IMG/VR virus record: IMGVR_UViG_3300005290_000010
Coordinates: 1 to 37,871 of that record
DNA: 37,871 nt
Reading direction: 5' to 3' (one strand)
Source of the DNA: a virus
The position numbers were made by a program, and so were the translations under genes. The first letter of the stretch is position 1. Every line of letters starts with the position of its first letter. Positions 23,945 through 32,348 of the stretch are shown one piece after another. The notes beneath the pieces are model-generated. The model was not told where the DNA came from. It was given only the letters and a program-made list of their open reading frames with translations, and searched no databases.

Positions 23945-26595
23945 ATCACATCTCCTTGAGCCAGTTCTGGTATGATGCTGATAACAGTGGCAGGGTATGG
24001 ATCATCCTGCTGTACGCACACCCACCCTCCAATCGAGAAGACCTGATCTAACCAAATCCTTTGATCGCCGCTGTAGAGGCCAAGTGCCCAATATGGCAGG
24101 AGTGGCTGCTCATCGGTTGATGATGTGCCCTGCATCCACGGCTGTAGGGAGGTAAAAGATGGGCCATACTTGAGGCCTTGAGTGTTGCGTACGCGGATCG
24201 AGGCCGCGGCGACCTTCTTTCGCTTACCCTGTATAGTAGATGCCTCTGGCGTCTCGATGTATAGCGGCTGCAACTGCGCCTGATACCGATATCCCACCAC
24301 CACCTGCGATCCCGGAGTTGTAAGGGTGATTGCGCCGCCCGCCACCGTGAACGGACCCTGCACCACGCCATCCACCAGCGCGTAGACGGTGGTGCCCTCC
24401 ATATGGCCGAGCCCGGTCACGACGCTCAGCACCGGGTCCAGGCGCCACAGACCCGGATACAGCGACTGCGCAAAGAACGGCCGCGCCGGGTCGATGGCGA
24501 TCCGCACCTGGGTCGGGCTGTCGTACTGCACGATCGTGCCGCGCGAGTTGACCGCGTGGACGTGATAGCCGACATGGCCCAGCGCGAAGATCGCGGCCGA
24601 GGCTATCGCGATCTGCGTCCCGGTCTGTCCTCCAATGTCCAGCTGCGCCGCCGGATAGTTCGAGGCGATCGACAGCGCCCCATCTAGTTGCCAAGCATCG
24701 CTGGCCTGGAAAAGCTGCTGCTGCGCCTGCCGCTCGATCCAGCGCGAGCCAAAGCGCTGCACCGAGAAATAGACCGCGTTGACCTCGCCCTCCTGGATCG
24801 TGGTGATCGACTCGACGATGCCGTTAGGAGTGTCGTGCCGTGCCCAACCGGCAATTTCCTGGTCTTTGACGTAAGTAAGGGATAGAAGGGTTCCTGTGTC
24901 AAGCACTACCCACGCCACCTTACTCGGACTATCTGCGTAAGCCCAATCTAAAACGCGCGCCTCGTTGAAGAAGTGATTGGACAGGATCGTTATATCCTTA
25001 CCCGCGTATATGTTGGCGTAGAAGTTGTAGGTCAGTTCGTTGATGGTGCCCTCAGTACGAACATAGAGGATGTTGTGGTCGATTACAATCGGTTCGACGT
25101 CCGCTGCCCCGAACTGTGACTGTGGTACGATGACAGCGTTAGTTGGTGTAATCGCGACAGGATTTCCAGCAGCAGCACTGCCTCCCGTAAGCTGGACAAC
25201 GTGAGAGTTAGTGCCGATCAAGAGGCCGCCCGGCAGCGAGTGAAGCCAAAAGATGCGTGATACCTGCTGATCGAAGATATCAAGTCGGAAGGCATCGCCA
25301 TCAGTAGTTGGGTTGCTGGTGCGGAAGTCGTCGGGCGCACCAGGACGCGAGGCGGCCAACGAGATCGGCTTCTCATCGCTTGAAGCGTAGATGAGGCGCT
25401 GTTGGAAGATACCGACCGCAGCAGGATCAAGGCCAGTCGAGGGACCGACTGTGAAGGTGGCAGTGAACCCTGTCCCAGCGCCCGTAGCGGTTGCGGTCGG
25501 TGCGGTATAGCCGCTACCAGGATTGGCAATGTAGAGGCCAACAATGCCGCCAGCCACTCCCGCCTTATTTGTATCAAGGATAGGATACACTACCGCCCCT
25601 GATCCAGAGGTATCATTGACGGTGATTAGAGTGCTCTCGGGTATGTAGCCGGTTCCTGGCGCGGTGATCGTGTAACCTGTGAGGGCACCGGGCGCGAAGG
25701 GATCGGCCGCCTGGATCGGTGCCTGTGCAAAATCGGGGACGATGTTCGAGTCGGTAAAGCTGGTTCCGTAGGAGTAGCCCAAGAACCCGAATTGCTCCGA
25801 AGGCGCAGGAACCCGGTTTCCGTGCGCTGGCATCGCCTTCCACACCTTGTAGTGCTGCGCACCACCTACAGGATGCCACAGTACCGTAACAGTTCCAGCC
25901 GTAACCGCGATGTTGATCCCAGCATCGCTCAGAACAGGGATGCTCGGTAGACTTTCGGCGCCATCCACATTTACCGCAGAGACCGCATACATATAGCGCG
26001 TCTCAACCGCAGGGGCTGGTGTCACACCAGTTGGAGCAGCACTCACAACCGCTGAGATCATCGTCGGGGCTGCGATGTCCGGCACCGAGGTCACAGGGGC
26101 AAGAGTCCAGTTGTCGTCGGCAAGTCGCGACAGCTTCTGGCGCGGGTGTCCACGACAGGTAAGCCACATGACATCGGCCATCTGCACATAATGGATGCCA
26201 CGCAGGTCTTCCTCGTCGTAGGGTGTAAACACCTCGTAAGATACGCCACCTGATTGAATAAACCCAGCATTCGATCCGTTTGGATAAGAAGCAGTTCCAG
26301 GGTTCTTAATAAAACGGATGTGGCCGGCGCTGAACACCAGCACATAGCTCTGGCCAACATCCGGCGAGAACTGGAACGGGATCAGCCTAGCGTAGCCAGA
26401 CGTAGCTGGGTAGCCGATGAATTGAGTACCAGGCCGAATCGTGGCCCCGCCGCGAGGATCAACGTAGAAATTCCGTAGTACGGCGCAGCCGCTGCCGTAC
26501 TTCTGTATGTCCTGCCGTCCGTAGAAACCCGGAGAGACCTCGCCAGTAGCGAAGGAGTGTTGTGCTAGGCTGATTGGGGCTTCACGATCAGGCAC
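23941..26595 (-). CDS. Tail nozzle protein (T7 gp12-like, tail tubular protein B)
   Basis: An 884-residue protein whose N-terminus (QHSFATGEVSPGFYGRQD, LRNFYVDPRGGATIRPG) is diagnostic of podovirus tail nozzle proteins that assemble as a hexamer below the adaptor. The rest is beta-rich, with Gly/Thr-rich repeats around 300-380 (GYTITAPGTGYIPES; GLYIANPGSGYTAPTA) that look like a repeated beta insertion. The start is GTG 26595, immediately after the stop of the last adaptor paralogue. Confidence 0.85.
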   Translation of the reverse strand: MPDREAPISLAQHSFATGEVSPGFYGRQDIQKYGSGCAVLRNFYVDPRGGATIRPGTQFIGYPATSGYARLIPFQFSPDVGQSYVLVFSAGHIRFIKNPGTASYPNGSNAGFIQSGGVSYEVFTPYDEEDLRGIHYVQMADVMWLTCRGHPRQKLSRLADDNWTLAPVTSVPDIAAPTMISAVVSAAPTGVTPAPAVETRYMYAVSAVNVDGAESLPSIPVLSDAGINIAVTAGTVTVLWHPVGGAQHYKVWKAMPAHGNRVPAPSEQFGFLGYSYGTSFTDSNIVPDFAQAPIQAADPFAPGALTGYTITAPGTGYIPESTLITVNDTSGSGAVVYPILDTNKAGVAGGIVGLYIANPGSGYTAPTATATGAGTGFTATFTVGPSTGLDPAAVGIFQQRLIYASSDEKPISLAASRPGAPDDFRTSNPTTDGDAFRLDIFDQQVSRIFWLHSLPGGLLIGTNSHVVQLTGGSAAAGNPVAITPTNAVIVPQSQFGAADVEPIVIDHNILYVRTEGTINELTYNFYANIYAGKDITILSNHFFNEARVLDWAYADSPSKVAWVVLDTGTLLSLTYVKDQEIAGWARHDTPNGIVESITTIQEGEVNAVYFSVQRFGSRWIERQAQQQLFQASDAWQLDGALSIASNYPAAQLDIGGQTGTQIAIASAAIFALGHVGYHVHAVNSRGTIVQYDSPTQVRIAIDPARPFFAQSLYPGLWRLDPVLSVVTGLGHMEGTTVYALVDGVVQGPFTVAGGAITLTTPGSQVVVGYRYQAQLQPLYIETPEASTIQGKRKKVAAASIRVRNTQGLKYGPSFTSLQPWMQGTSSTDEQPLLPYWALGLYSGDQRIWLDQVFSIGGWVCVQQDDPYPATVISIIPELAQGDVM

Positions 26596-27399
26596 CTAGT
26601 ACACGCCTCCAGCGTCCTCGACAAACGGAAAATTAGACCAGCCGCTTCCGTACCATCCTCCACGCCATCCATGCGAAGTCCTAACCCTGATCCAATCTGG
26701 GGTGTGATCAGTGATGGTCCATCCCTCGTTGCCGTCGCGCACTCTTGCCTCAATCAGCGAATCCCGTGCAATAGCCAACTGTTCGCTGCGGATGGCGCGC
26801 GCTTGCACCTTATCCTCGATTACTGCCATTGCGAGGCGGGCCGAGAGGGCCGCAACGAATGCCTGCCGAAACACGGCATCCCAGGCGTCCGGGTACATCA
26901 CCAGCCCGGTGTAGACTAATATTGCACCGAGTTCGTTAGTGGCAATAACCTTTGTGGACTCAGGATTGTGCCCTTCAGTTCTATCCCAATCACTCGCGAT
27001 ATCGTTAACCAGCGGTGCGTCGGTCACAATGAATGGGGATGGACGCGCCCACGCCGGAGCAGCGGCCAACGGCGCACCGCTCGCATCCAGCGCATACGCA
27101 TCCAGCCCAAGCACCCATCTCGCGTGTACGCAATCGTTAGGCCACTCGTACATGTATGCCCAGTGCAGCGGCACACTGCGATTGGCATGGTACTGACCGC
27201 TCGCGTCGCCGCGCATGTCGATCTGGCGTTGCCGTCGGGCGAAGTTCCATGGGGCCGCAGCAAACATCGCACGAAGCATTGGGTCATAGGCTCGCCGCGC
27301 CACATTGCTTGTACGCGAGCCCTCGTACAGATCGCCAATCTCCTCGACGCCGATCTGATCCAGGGCCTCGTTAACGATATCTTCAGGCTGCGTTGGCAT
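26596..27399 (-). CDS. Tail adaptor paralogue 4 (PWNFA family), long form
   Basis: A 267-residue member of the gp11-like head-tail adaptor family: DIVNEALDQIGVEEIGDLYEG at the N-terminus, then APWNFARRQRQ and an ALSARLAMAVIED helix. It is the longest of four tandem paralogues. It carries an extra C-terminal section rich in Gly, Trp and Tyr (GWRGGWYGSGWSNFPF). AGGGAGG precedes the ATG. In the family, twelve copies bridge portal and nozzle. Being next to the nozzle gene and having the exact PWNFA signature, this is the best candidate for the canonical adaptor. Confidence 0.75.
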   Translation of the reverse strand: MPTQPEDIVNEALDQIGVEEIGDLYEGSRTSNVARRAYDPMLRAMFAAAPWNFARRQRQIDMRGDASGQYHANRSVPLHWAYMYEWPNDCVHARWVLGLDAYALDASGAPLAAAPAWARPSPFIVTDAPLVNDIASDWDRTEGHNPESTKVIATNELGAILVYTGLVMYPDAWDAVFRQAFVAALSARLAMAVIEDKVQARAIRSEQLAIARDSLIEARVRDGNEGWTITDHTPDWIRVRTSHGWRGGWYGSGWSNFPFVEDAGGVY

Positions 27400-27952
27400 C
27401 GCGCCTCCCTTCCGGTTGGGGCGGTTTGTTCTGGTTGCCGAAGAGACGCTCGAACTTCTTCGCCAGCGTTATTATCATTAGCTCGATGAAATCCTCGTAC
27501 CAGATATCCGGGTCATGGGTATGGGCAATGCAGGTAAGGATCGGCGCCGGGTCGTTGCCCAGCAACACGTAGGTCTGATCTTCACCGGTCTTTACTCGGA
27601 AGCGCATGGGGCGCGGTCGCCAAACCGGCAGCGTGTGCGGCCTCGGTTTGAGGGCCAACGGCACCAGGCAAGCTTCCGGCTGCGCATACTCGTAGAGCCA
27701 CGGCAGATCCGGGTACTTCCCGGCTATCCACGGTGTTTGCTCGTCGTAATAAGGCGGGGCAGTCTTGATTACGGTTAGCGGTATATCCTCGCGCGCCCAG
27801 TCCGGTTGCGTCCGCACCAGCAAGGCATCGCGGGTTTCGCTCCACATATCCCGCGCCACAACCGCCTCGGGTGAGCCGTCCCAAAACGATGCGATGCGCT
27901 GCTCGTGCCCGATGATCTCGAGCGCGTTATTGACTACGTCTTCCGGCTTCAT
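27383..27952 (-). CDS. Tail adaptor paralogue 3 (PWNFA family)
   Basis: A 189-residue paralogue with DVVNNALEIIGHEQRIASFW, DGSPEAVVARDMWSETRD and a degenerate QPDWARED in place of PWNFA. ATG 27952 is chosen behind GGGGAAAAG; a GTG six codons earlier is possible. It overlaps the start of paralogue 4 by 17 bases. It has the C-terminal helix FIELMIITLAKKFERLFGN common to the set. Confidence 0.7.
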   Translation of the reverse strand: MKPEDVVNNALEIIGHEQRIASFWDGSPEAVVARDMWSETRDALLVRTQPDWAREDIPLTVIKTAPPYYDEQTPWIAGKYPDLPWLYEYAQPEACLVPLALKPRPHTLPVWRPRPMRFRVKTGEDQTYVLLGNDPAPILTCIAHTHDPDIWYEDFIELMIITLAKKFERLFGNQNKPPQPEGRRDANAA

Positions 27953-28457
27953 CTTGCTTTTCCCCACCACCGCCGCCGACCAGCGCCCGAGCTAGCTTCT
28001 CGGCGAGGGACTGGATGACGACGTGCGTAAAGTCAGGCGGCCATATGCCGGGGTCCGTGACACGCCAGGTCACGGCTGCCATTGCCGGTGAGAAGCTGGT
28101 CAGGATGCCGTGTTGCCCTTCTTGGATGCCGTCGTGTACCTCGAGCCACCGTGTCGGGGTCGGGTCCAGCGCATCATCCAGCGTAAGGGTGGATGGGAAG
28201 ACATCGAGCAATCGGATCGCCTGCAGCGGCCACTTGTACCGATAGAGCCACGGGTACGGAGGAGGCCCTGTCACCAATTCGAGGGTGGCGAAGTCTCGTG
28301 CAAACGGCCACGGCTTTGCTGCAAGGACCTCGTCCCGCGTCTCGGCATAGGCATTGAGCGCGACCCGTGCCGCTGGCGACCCGTCCCAGATCGAGCCGAC
28401 GTGGCGCTTGTAGCCGATCAGATCGAGCGACTGGTTGACGATGCTCTCGATCGACAT
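27927..28457 (-). CDS. Tail adaptor paralogue 2 (PWNFA family)
   Basis: A 176-residue paralogue with SIVNQSLDLIGYKRHVGSIW, DGSPAARVALNAYAETRD and KPWPFARDFATLEL, closest to paralogue 3 in these blocks. The 3' end overlaps the next gene and encodes a Gly/Gln-rich tail (GGGGGEKQDEAG). It starts directly after the stop of paralogue 1. Confidence 0.7.
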   Translation of the reverse strand: MSIESIVNQSLDLIGYKRHVGSIWDGSPAARVALNAYAETRDEVLAAKPWPFARDFATLELVTGPPPYPWLYRYKWPLQAIRLLDVFPSTLTLDDALDPTPTRWLEVHDGIQEGQHGILTSFSPAMAAVTWRVTDPGIWPPDFTHVVIQSLAEKLARALVGGGGGEKQDEAGRRSQ

Positions 28458-28458
28458 C

Positions 28459-28995
28459 TCACATATCCCGCAGCTTGCCGATACCGGCGAAGCCCAATGC
28501 CTCGTCCAATTTCACCTTGCTGGCCTCGATCCGGTTTTCCAGTGCAAAGGCCAGCGCCGATGCGAGCATCCGCACAAAGGACTGACGAAAGATCGGGTCC
28601 CAGACGTCTTCGATAGCCACTCGCGTATAGTGGAGCGCGTTCATCTCGACGCGGGTATTGATCTGCCGCACGGCGAACGTGTTGGAGATCGACCACTCCA
28701 CCGGGCGCGGGTCGAGCGGATCATAGTCTACAGGAAACAATTGGCGGATACGCAGCGCGTCCAGCGGATAGGAATAAGCGTATATCCACGGTTGCGCGGC
28801 TGTGCCTACATTGGTTATCCCAGTCGCCACAAACGAGAAATCCCAATCGCCATCGGTCAGCAGAAAGTCGCGGATCGGGGCGTAGAGGAGGTTGATGTAG
28901 GTCGCCTCGGCGCTGCCGTCGGTCAGCGATGTGATCTTCGACCGCGTACCGATCTGGGCCAGCGCCTCTTTGGCGACATCGAGCTGTGTAGCCAT
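28459..28995 (-). CDS. Tail adaptor paralogue 1 (PWNFA family)
   Basis: A 178-residue paralogue with DVAKEALAQIGTRSKITSLT, DGSAEATYINLLYAPIRD and GDWDFSFVA in the PWNFA position. The WIYAYSYPLDALRIRQLFPVD segment aligns with WLYRYKWPLQAIRLLDVFP of paralogue 2. It starts in a TAATG overlap with the small secreted protein gene. Confidence 0.7.
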   Translation of the reverse strand: MATQLDVAKEALAQIGTRSKITSLTDGSAEATYINLLYAPIRDFLLTDGDWDFSFVATGITNVGTAAQPWIYAYSYPLDALRIRQLFPVDYDPLDPRPVEWSISNTFAVRQINTRVEMNALHYTRVAIEDVWDPIFRQSFVRMLASALAFALENRIEASKVKLDEALGFAGIGKLRDM

Positions 28996-29195
28996 TACTT
29001 CTCCTTGCAGGGATCACCGCACAGCCGTTTCAGTTCTTCGATGCGCGCCTCGTAGTAGGCTGACAGCGTCTCCAGCCCGGCGCCCATCTGCTGATAGGCG
29101 AGCACGGCGTTGCGCACCGCTGGCGCTACAGGCTTGGCCTCTTGCGCGTATGCCGCGCCGGCCACCAGCACCAGCCCTACGACGATCCACCGCAT
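28995..29195 (-). CDS. Small secreted helical protein with a C-terminal Cys pair
   Basis: Sixty-six residues: a Sec signal peptide (MRWIVVGLVLVAGAAYAQ, likely cut after AYA) and a mature part of about 50 residues forming one long helix that ends in LCGDPCKEK. The two cysteines could form a disulfide in the periplasm. There is no lipobox. It lies between a secreted fibre-like protein and the adaptor genes. It might be a spanin-like lysis factor or a periplasmic partner of the neighbouring secreted proteins; neither is proven. Confidence 0.6.
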   Translation of the reverse strand: MRWIVVGLVLVAGAAYAQEAKPVAPAVRNAVLAYQQMGAGLETLSAYYEARIEELKRLCGDPCKEK

Positions 29196-30679
29196 CAGTT
29201 CGGAACTCGCAGAACCTTGAACCCCGGCCCGGCACTGTCCGCGGCGCCCAGCGTCACCTGCTGAAGAGCGGCGCCGCTGGCATTATTCACTTGCAGCACC
29301 ATTCCAGTTGAACCGGGACCGGCGATAGGCTGAAACACTGCGAAAGTTTGGAGCCCGTCCACGCTCTGAAACTGGTGCAGTGCGTTGCGGTAGACAGTGT
29401 TGGCGGGCGTTCCGCACATCCTCATGCTTGGCCCTGTCCCATTGACCACGTTCATGCAGGTGGCGGCGAAGGTCGCGAGGGTCGTCCCGGCAAGCTGGTA
29501 CGACAGTGATGCATCGACGTGCTGCGCCCGGATGCCGCCGGTGCCAGGGGTCGGGCTGTCGATGAAGTTGAGGAAGTGGTCCTGCAATAGCTGCACCGCC
29601 ATGAAGATCGGCGCCGCCCCGCTGTTGCCTTTCCATGTCAGATACTGGCTGTCGCTCGCCCCGGTCGTGTTCAGTGCGCCGACCGTGATGCCGGTCTGTG
29701 CCGCCCCGTCGTCGGTCTGAAAGCCTACCAGCCAGGGCACATTCAGCCCGATGCCGAAATGTTTGACCTTGACGGCATAGGAGCCGTTGGCCGGGATGCT
29801 CTCGCTGTCGCCGGTAACGAAAAGCCCGACCGCCTGTCCGACCGGCGTCGTCGTCCCGGTCTTGCGCTGATTGAGGTCGATCTCGGCTCCGACGATCGTC
29901 CCGGTACTGAACCCGGACCCGTATGGGCAATTGACCGCCGCGCAGTTGGCCGCGATCACGTTCAACCCGAACGAGGCGCCGCCGTTGTTGGCGGTCTGCC
30001 CGGCAAACCCGAACAGCGAGGCGACGCTCGACTCCGTTGTCGGGTTGGCGTTGGTGATGTAGGAGCTGATCCCGGTATTGGGCCACGGTGCGTTGGTGGC
30101 GCTGGCCGGCACCGCGACCATCACCGACATCCCCTGCACCACAGGGCTTGGGATCTGGCTGGCCTCGGGGAAGCCGCCGACATTCATCTTGCCGACATTG
30201 GTCAGTGAGGGGCTTGCGGGATAGGCGATGTGCGTATCCCGGATCAGCTTGCCGGTGGTGCCGTTGAAGACCGCAATGCCGCCGTCGATTGAGGCTGACG
30301 GACCCGAGGTGTCACCGTTCCCCGCGCCAGGGATCGGGTAGGTCGTGCCGTTGATCTCGAGCGACAGCCCGCCTGCCGGTGTCTTGGTCCCGCCGTAGAC
30401 GATCTTGCCGTTCGCGGCGTCCAGGCAGAGCTTGTAATATCCGTCCGTCGCGTCGGTCGGCGCGCTGTAGTCGCAGCGGCCCCCGACCACCGCATCGCCG
30501 GTCGTGACGATCTGCCCCGAGGGCGCTCCATGCACGGTCGCACCCTGGCGCGCGCGGTTGTTGCCACGGAACATCACCGGCGCGTTCTGGAGGACGGTGC
30601 CCTCCTGAGTGATCGCGTTTTGCGCCGCAAGCGGCCACGGCGCGCACAGGGCCAGTGCGACGGCGAGAACCCTCCTCAT
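29195..30679 (-). CDS. Secreted fibre-like structural protein
   Basis: A 494-residue protein starting at ATG 30679, in an ATGA overlap, with a clear Sec signal peptide (MRRVLAVALALCAPWPLAAQ). The mature part is Gly/Ala/Thr/Asn-rich and beta-like, as in tail fibres and minor virion proteins (QNAPVMFRGNNRARQGATVHG region, later LEINGTTYPIPGAG). Cysteines occur in close pairs (RCDYS...KLCLD; ANCAAVNCP; TCMNVV...RMCG), consistent with disulfides formed outside the cytoplasm. A signal peptide on a virion-operon protein is unusual. Receptor binding or decoration of particles is inferred. Confidence 0.6.
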   Translation of the reverse strand: MRRVLAVALALCAPWPLAAQNAITQEGTVLQNAPVMFRGNNRARQGATVHGAPSGQIVTTGDAVVGGRCDYSAPTDATDGYYKLCLDAANGKIVYGGTKTPAGGLSLEINGTTYPIPGAGNGDTSGPSASIDGGIAVFNGTTGKLIRDTHIAYPASPSLTNVGKMNVGGFPEASQIPSPVVQGMSVMVAVPASATNAPWPNTGISSYITNANPTTESSVASLFGFAGQTANNGGASFGLNVIAANCAAVNCPYGSGFSTGTIVGAEIDLNQRKTGTTTPVGQAVGLFVTGDSESIPANGSYAVKVKHFGIGLNVPWLVGFQTDDGAAQTGITVGALNTTGASDSQYLTWKGNSGAAPIFMAVQLLQDHFLNFIDSPTPGTGGIRAQHVDASLSYQLAGTTLATFAATCMNVVNGTGPSMRMCGTPANTVYRNALHQFQSVDGLQTFAVFQPIAGPGSTGMVLQVNNASGAALQQVTLGAADSAGPGFKVLRVPN

Positions 30680-30885
30680 GGGCGCGATGTCGGTACGAGT
30701 TCGCCAAATGGCGTGGCGATAGTGAACTCCTCGCCGCCCTCCATGACCAGATCGCTCCAGCCTGGATCGTCTCCGCATGGCGATGCTTCCTGTATGTAGC
30801 GGATCGCAATGGCAATCGGCTCGGCGTCCACTACGCCAGTCACAACGCGGTGGGTAAGGATGAACTCGTCTGTTGAAAGGGGCAT
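30676..30885 (-). CDS. Unknown small protein in the secreted cassette
   Basis: Sixty-nine residues from ATG 30885, which directly follows the stop of the secreted gene upstream; a TTG at 30903 would add six residues. It lacks a signal peptide and is acidic, with short beta-like blocks (DEFILTHRVVTGV; AIAIRYIQE; EEFTIATPFGEL). It is coupled by ATGA to the secreted fibre-like gene and could be its cytoplasmic chaperone, by position only. Confidence 0.5.
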   Translation of the reverse strand: MPLSTDEFILTHRVVTGVVDAEPIAIAIRYIQEASPCGDDPGWSDLVMEGGEEFTIATPFGELVPTSRP

Positions 30886-30886
30886 G

Positions 30887-31324
30887 TCACGGAGCCTGTC
30901 CAAAGATTTGAGCGGTAGCTGAGGCGGTAAGTGTGGCGCAGCCGGTCGTGCTGAAGGTGGCCAGGACGCCGGCTGTGAACGACATCGGCGAGTTCCACTG
31001 TTTGTCGATCAAGCCATTCGCAGCCACTGGAGCGCACCACATCAGGCAGGGGCGAGCCGTTGCCGGTCCCGTACACGCCGTCAAAGCACCGTTCGCCGGC
31101 AAGCTGGCCGCGTCGAGCACCAGCACGAACCCGGCGCTGGCCCCGGCAACCACGGTCAGCGATGCCAAAGCCTTGCTCGGGCTATTGAACAAGAAGTTCG
31201 ACGCGCTCGCCGGGCTAACCTGCTGGTCGATCTCCACTTGATTGAGGGGAGCAACGAAGGTCTGCGCCTCGCTGTCGAGCGACCCACCCAGCACCAAGGC
31301 CGCAGCCAGCACGATGTGGCGCAT
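30887..31324 (-). CDS. Secreted beta-rich protein with paired cysteines
   Basis: A 145-residue protein from ATG 31324 (TGATG overlap) with a signal peptide (MRHIVLAAALVLGGSLDSEAQ). The mature domain is small-residue-rich and beta-like, with four cysteines (ACTGPATARPCLMWC and a later TTGCATLT) that could form two disulfides. No family recognised. It is the first of three signal-peptide genes inserted between capsid and tail genes. Confidence 0.6.
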   Translation of the reverse strand: MRHIVLAAALVLGGSLDSEAQTFVAPLNQVEIDQQVSPASASNFLFNSPSKALASLTVVAGASAGFVLVLDAASLPANGALTACTGPATARPCLMWCAPVAANGLIDKQWNSPMSFTAGVLATFSTTGCATLTASATAQIFGQAP

Positions 31325-31701
31325 CACGATTTGTCCTCAACCAAATGCGGCCCTTTCTGTGGACGAGGTACGCCAGGAAAACCAGGGAGGTAGCGGTCGT
31401 CGTAATCGTCTCTTCCACCTGTCAACTGTGCCAACACGACTGGAAGCTGGTCGATAGGGTTCATTGAGGCGTGATTGCGGGATAGCCGTTCCCGCTCTAC
31501 ATTCAACATCGCCTCCGCTTCCGCGTCCAGCGGTAGCATCTCAAGGGTTGCATGGACCACTGGATAGGGGGTGCCGTCGCCAACGAGCGTGCCACGCTCA
31601 TCACCAAGATGCTCCGTTTCCTTATCTCCGAGCAAAAGAACATCGGCTTTGAGGTCGGTATTCCGCAACTGGTGTGCCGCAAGCAATCTAAACTTTGCCA
31701 T
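31324..31701 (-). CDS. Unknown virion-operon protein, N-terminus related to the next gene upstream
   Basis: A 125-residue protein from ATG 31701, five bases after GGAGG. The opening AKFRLLAAHQL...LVGDGTPYPV resembles the KYRLLGPHVL...EVGDDTDVPW of the gene at 31773, suggesting a shared small beta domain. The C-terminus is Pro/Gly-rich and disordered. It may be a minor capsid component. Function unknown. Confidence 0.55.
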   Translation of the reverse strand: MAKFRLLAAHQLRNTDLKADVLLLGDKETEHLGDERGTLVGDGTPYPVVHATLEMLPLDAEAEAMLNVERERLSRNHASMNPIDQLPVVLAQLTGGRDDYDDRYLPGFPGVPRPQKGPHLVEDKS

Positions 31702-31716
31702 CGTATCCTCCAAATC

Positions 31717-31754
31717 GAGTCCGCCCCGCTAGGGACAGGAAACGGGACGGACTC
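31717..31754 (-). terminator. 12-bp imperfect hairpin between capsid-module genes
   Basis: Arms at 31717-31728 and 31743-31754 pair along 12 bases with one G-U wobble around a 14-base loop. In the minus-strand RNA it is followed by GATTTGG, not a proper T-tract. It sits in the only sizeable gap of the capsid block. Partial termination or mRNA end protection, lowering expression of the secreted and tail genes relative to the coat gene, is plausible. Confidence 0.45.
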
Positions 31755-31772
31755 TACCCGCAGGCTGGGAAG

Positions 31773-32336
31773 TTAGCCTTTGGGGTATTGCTCCTCGTTC
31801 GGTTTGGTCGGCCTCACTTCGTCCTTGTCAGGTGCCTTGGGCGTCGCCGGGCCGGGTGCTGGGGCCGTTTGTCCGCTTCGCGTCGTAGAGGCTGCGGAGG
31901 TGTGCGAGGGTTGGCGTGCTGCACCCGGCGGCGAGGTCACGGGTGCCCTTGGAGGGATGGTGGGTGCCATCCCGGCTTCGCCTCGCTTCCCGTCCTTGAA
32001 CTCCTTCTCCCACTCGCGCTCCGCTTTCTGTTGCGGCGACACTGGCTCCGAGCCCTCGTCGAGTTTCCTTTGCTCCTCGGCCTGCTGTTCGTGTGCCTCC
32101 CGCGCAGCCTCCGATTGGCCGCGTTCCCAGCTTGGGCCTTGTCCATAGAGCCGCTGATGCACCTCGCGTACCTTGTCGCGCGAGGCGTCGTCGAGACCCT
32201 CCATCTGCGTGGTCGGCTCCATCTCCTTCCCGTCGATGTCTTTCCACGGAACGTCGGTGTCGTCGCCCACTTCGGTGCCTGCATCTATCATCTGGCCGTC
32301 AGCCAGTACATGCGGTCCCAACAAGCGGTACTTCAT
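31773..32336 (-). CDS. Unknown virion-operon protein with Pro-rich tail
   Basis: A 187-residue protein behind AAGGAG. Residues 1-50 form a small domain (KYRLLGPHVLADGQMIDAGTEVGDD). Residues 60-115 are a charged helix, and the remainder is Pro/Ala/Thr-rich and probably disordered. The N-terminal pattern resembles that of the next gene. Position after the cement protein suggests a capsid accessory. No enzyme motif. Confidence 0.6.
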   Translation of the reverse strand: MKYRLLGPHVLADGQMIDAGTEVGDDTDVPWKDIDGKEMEPTTQMEGLDDASRDKVREVHQRLYGQGPSWERGQSEAAREAHEQQAEEQRKLDEGSEPVSPQQKAEREWEKEFKDGKRGEAGMAPTIPPRAPVTSPPGAARQPSHTSAASTTRSGQTAPAPGPATPKAPDKDEVRPTKPNEEQYPKG

Positions 32337-32348
32337 GGGGAGTTCTCC

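Noticed and set aside
28995-31324. Diversity-generating retroelement, suggested by the BPP-1-like capsid genes
   Set aside because: No reverse transcriptase, no adenine-variable repeat pair and no C-type-lectin-like receptor gene were found in the window.
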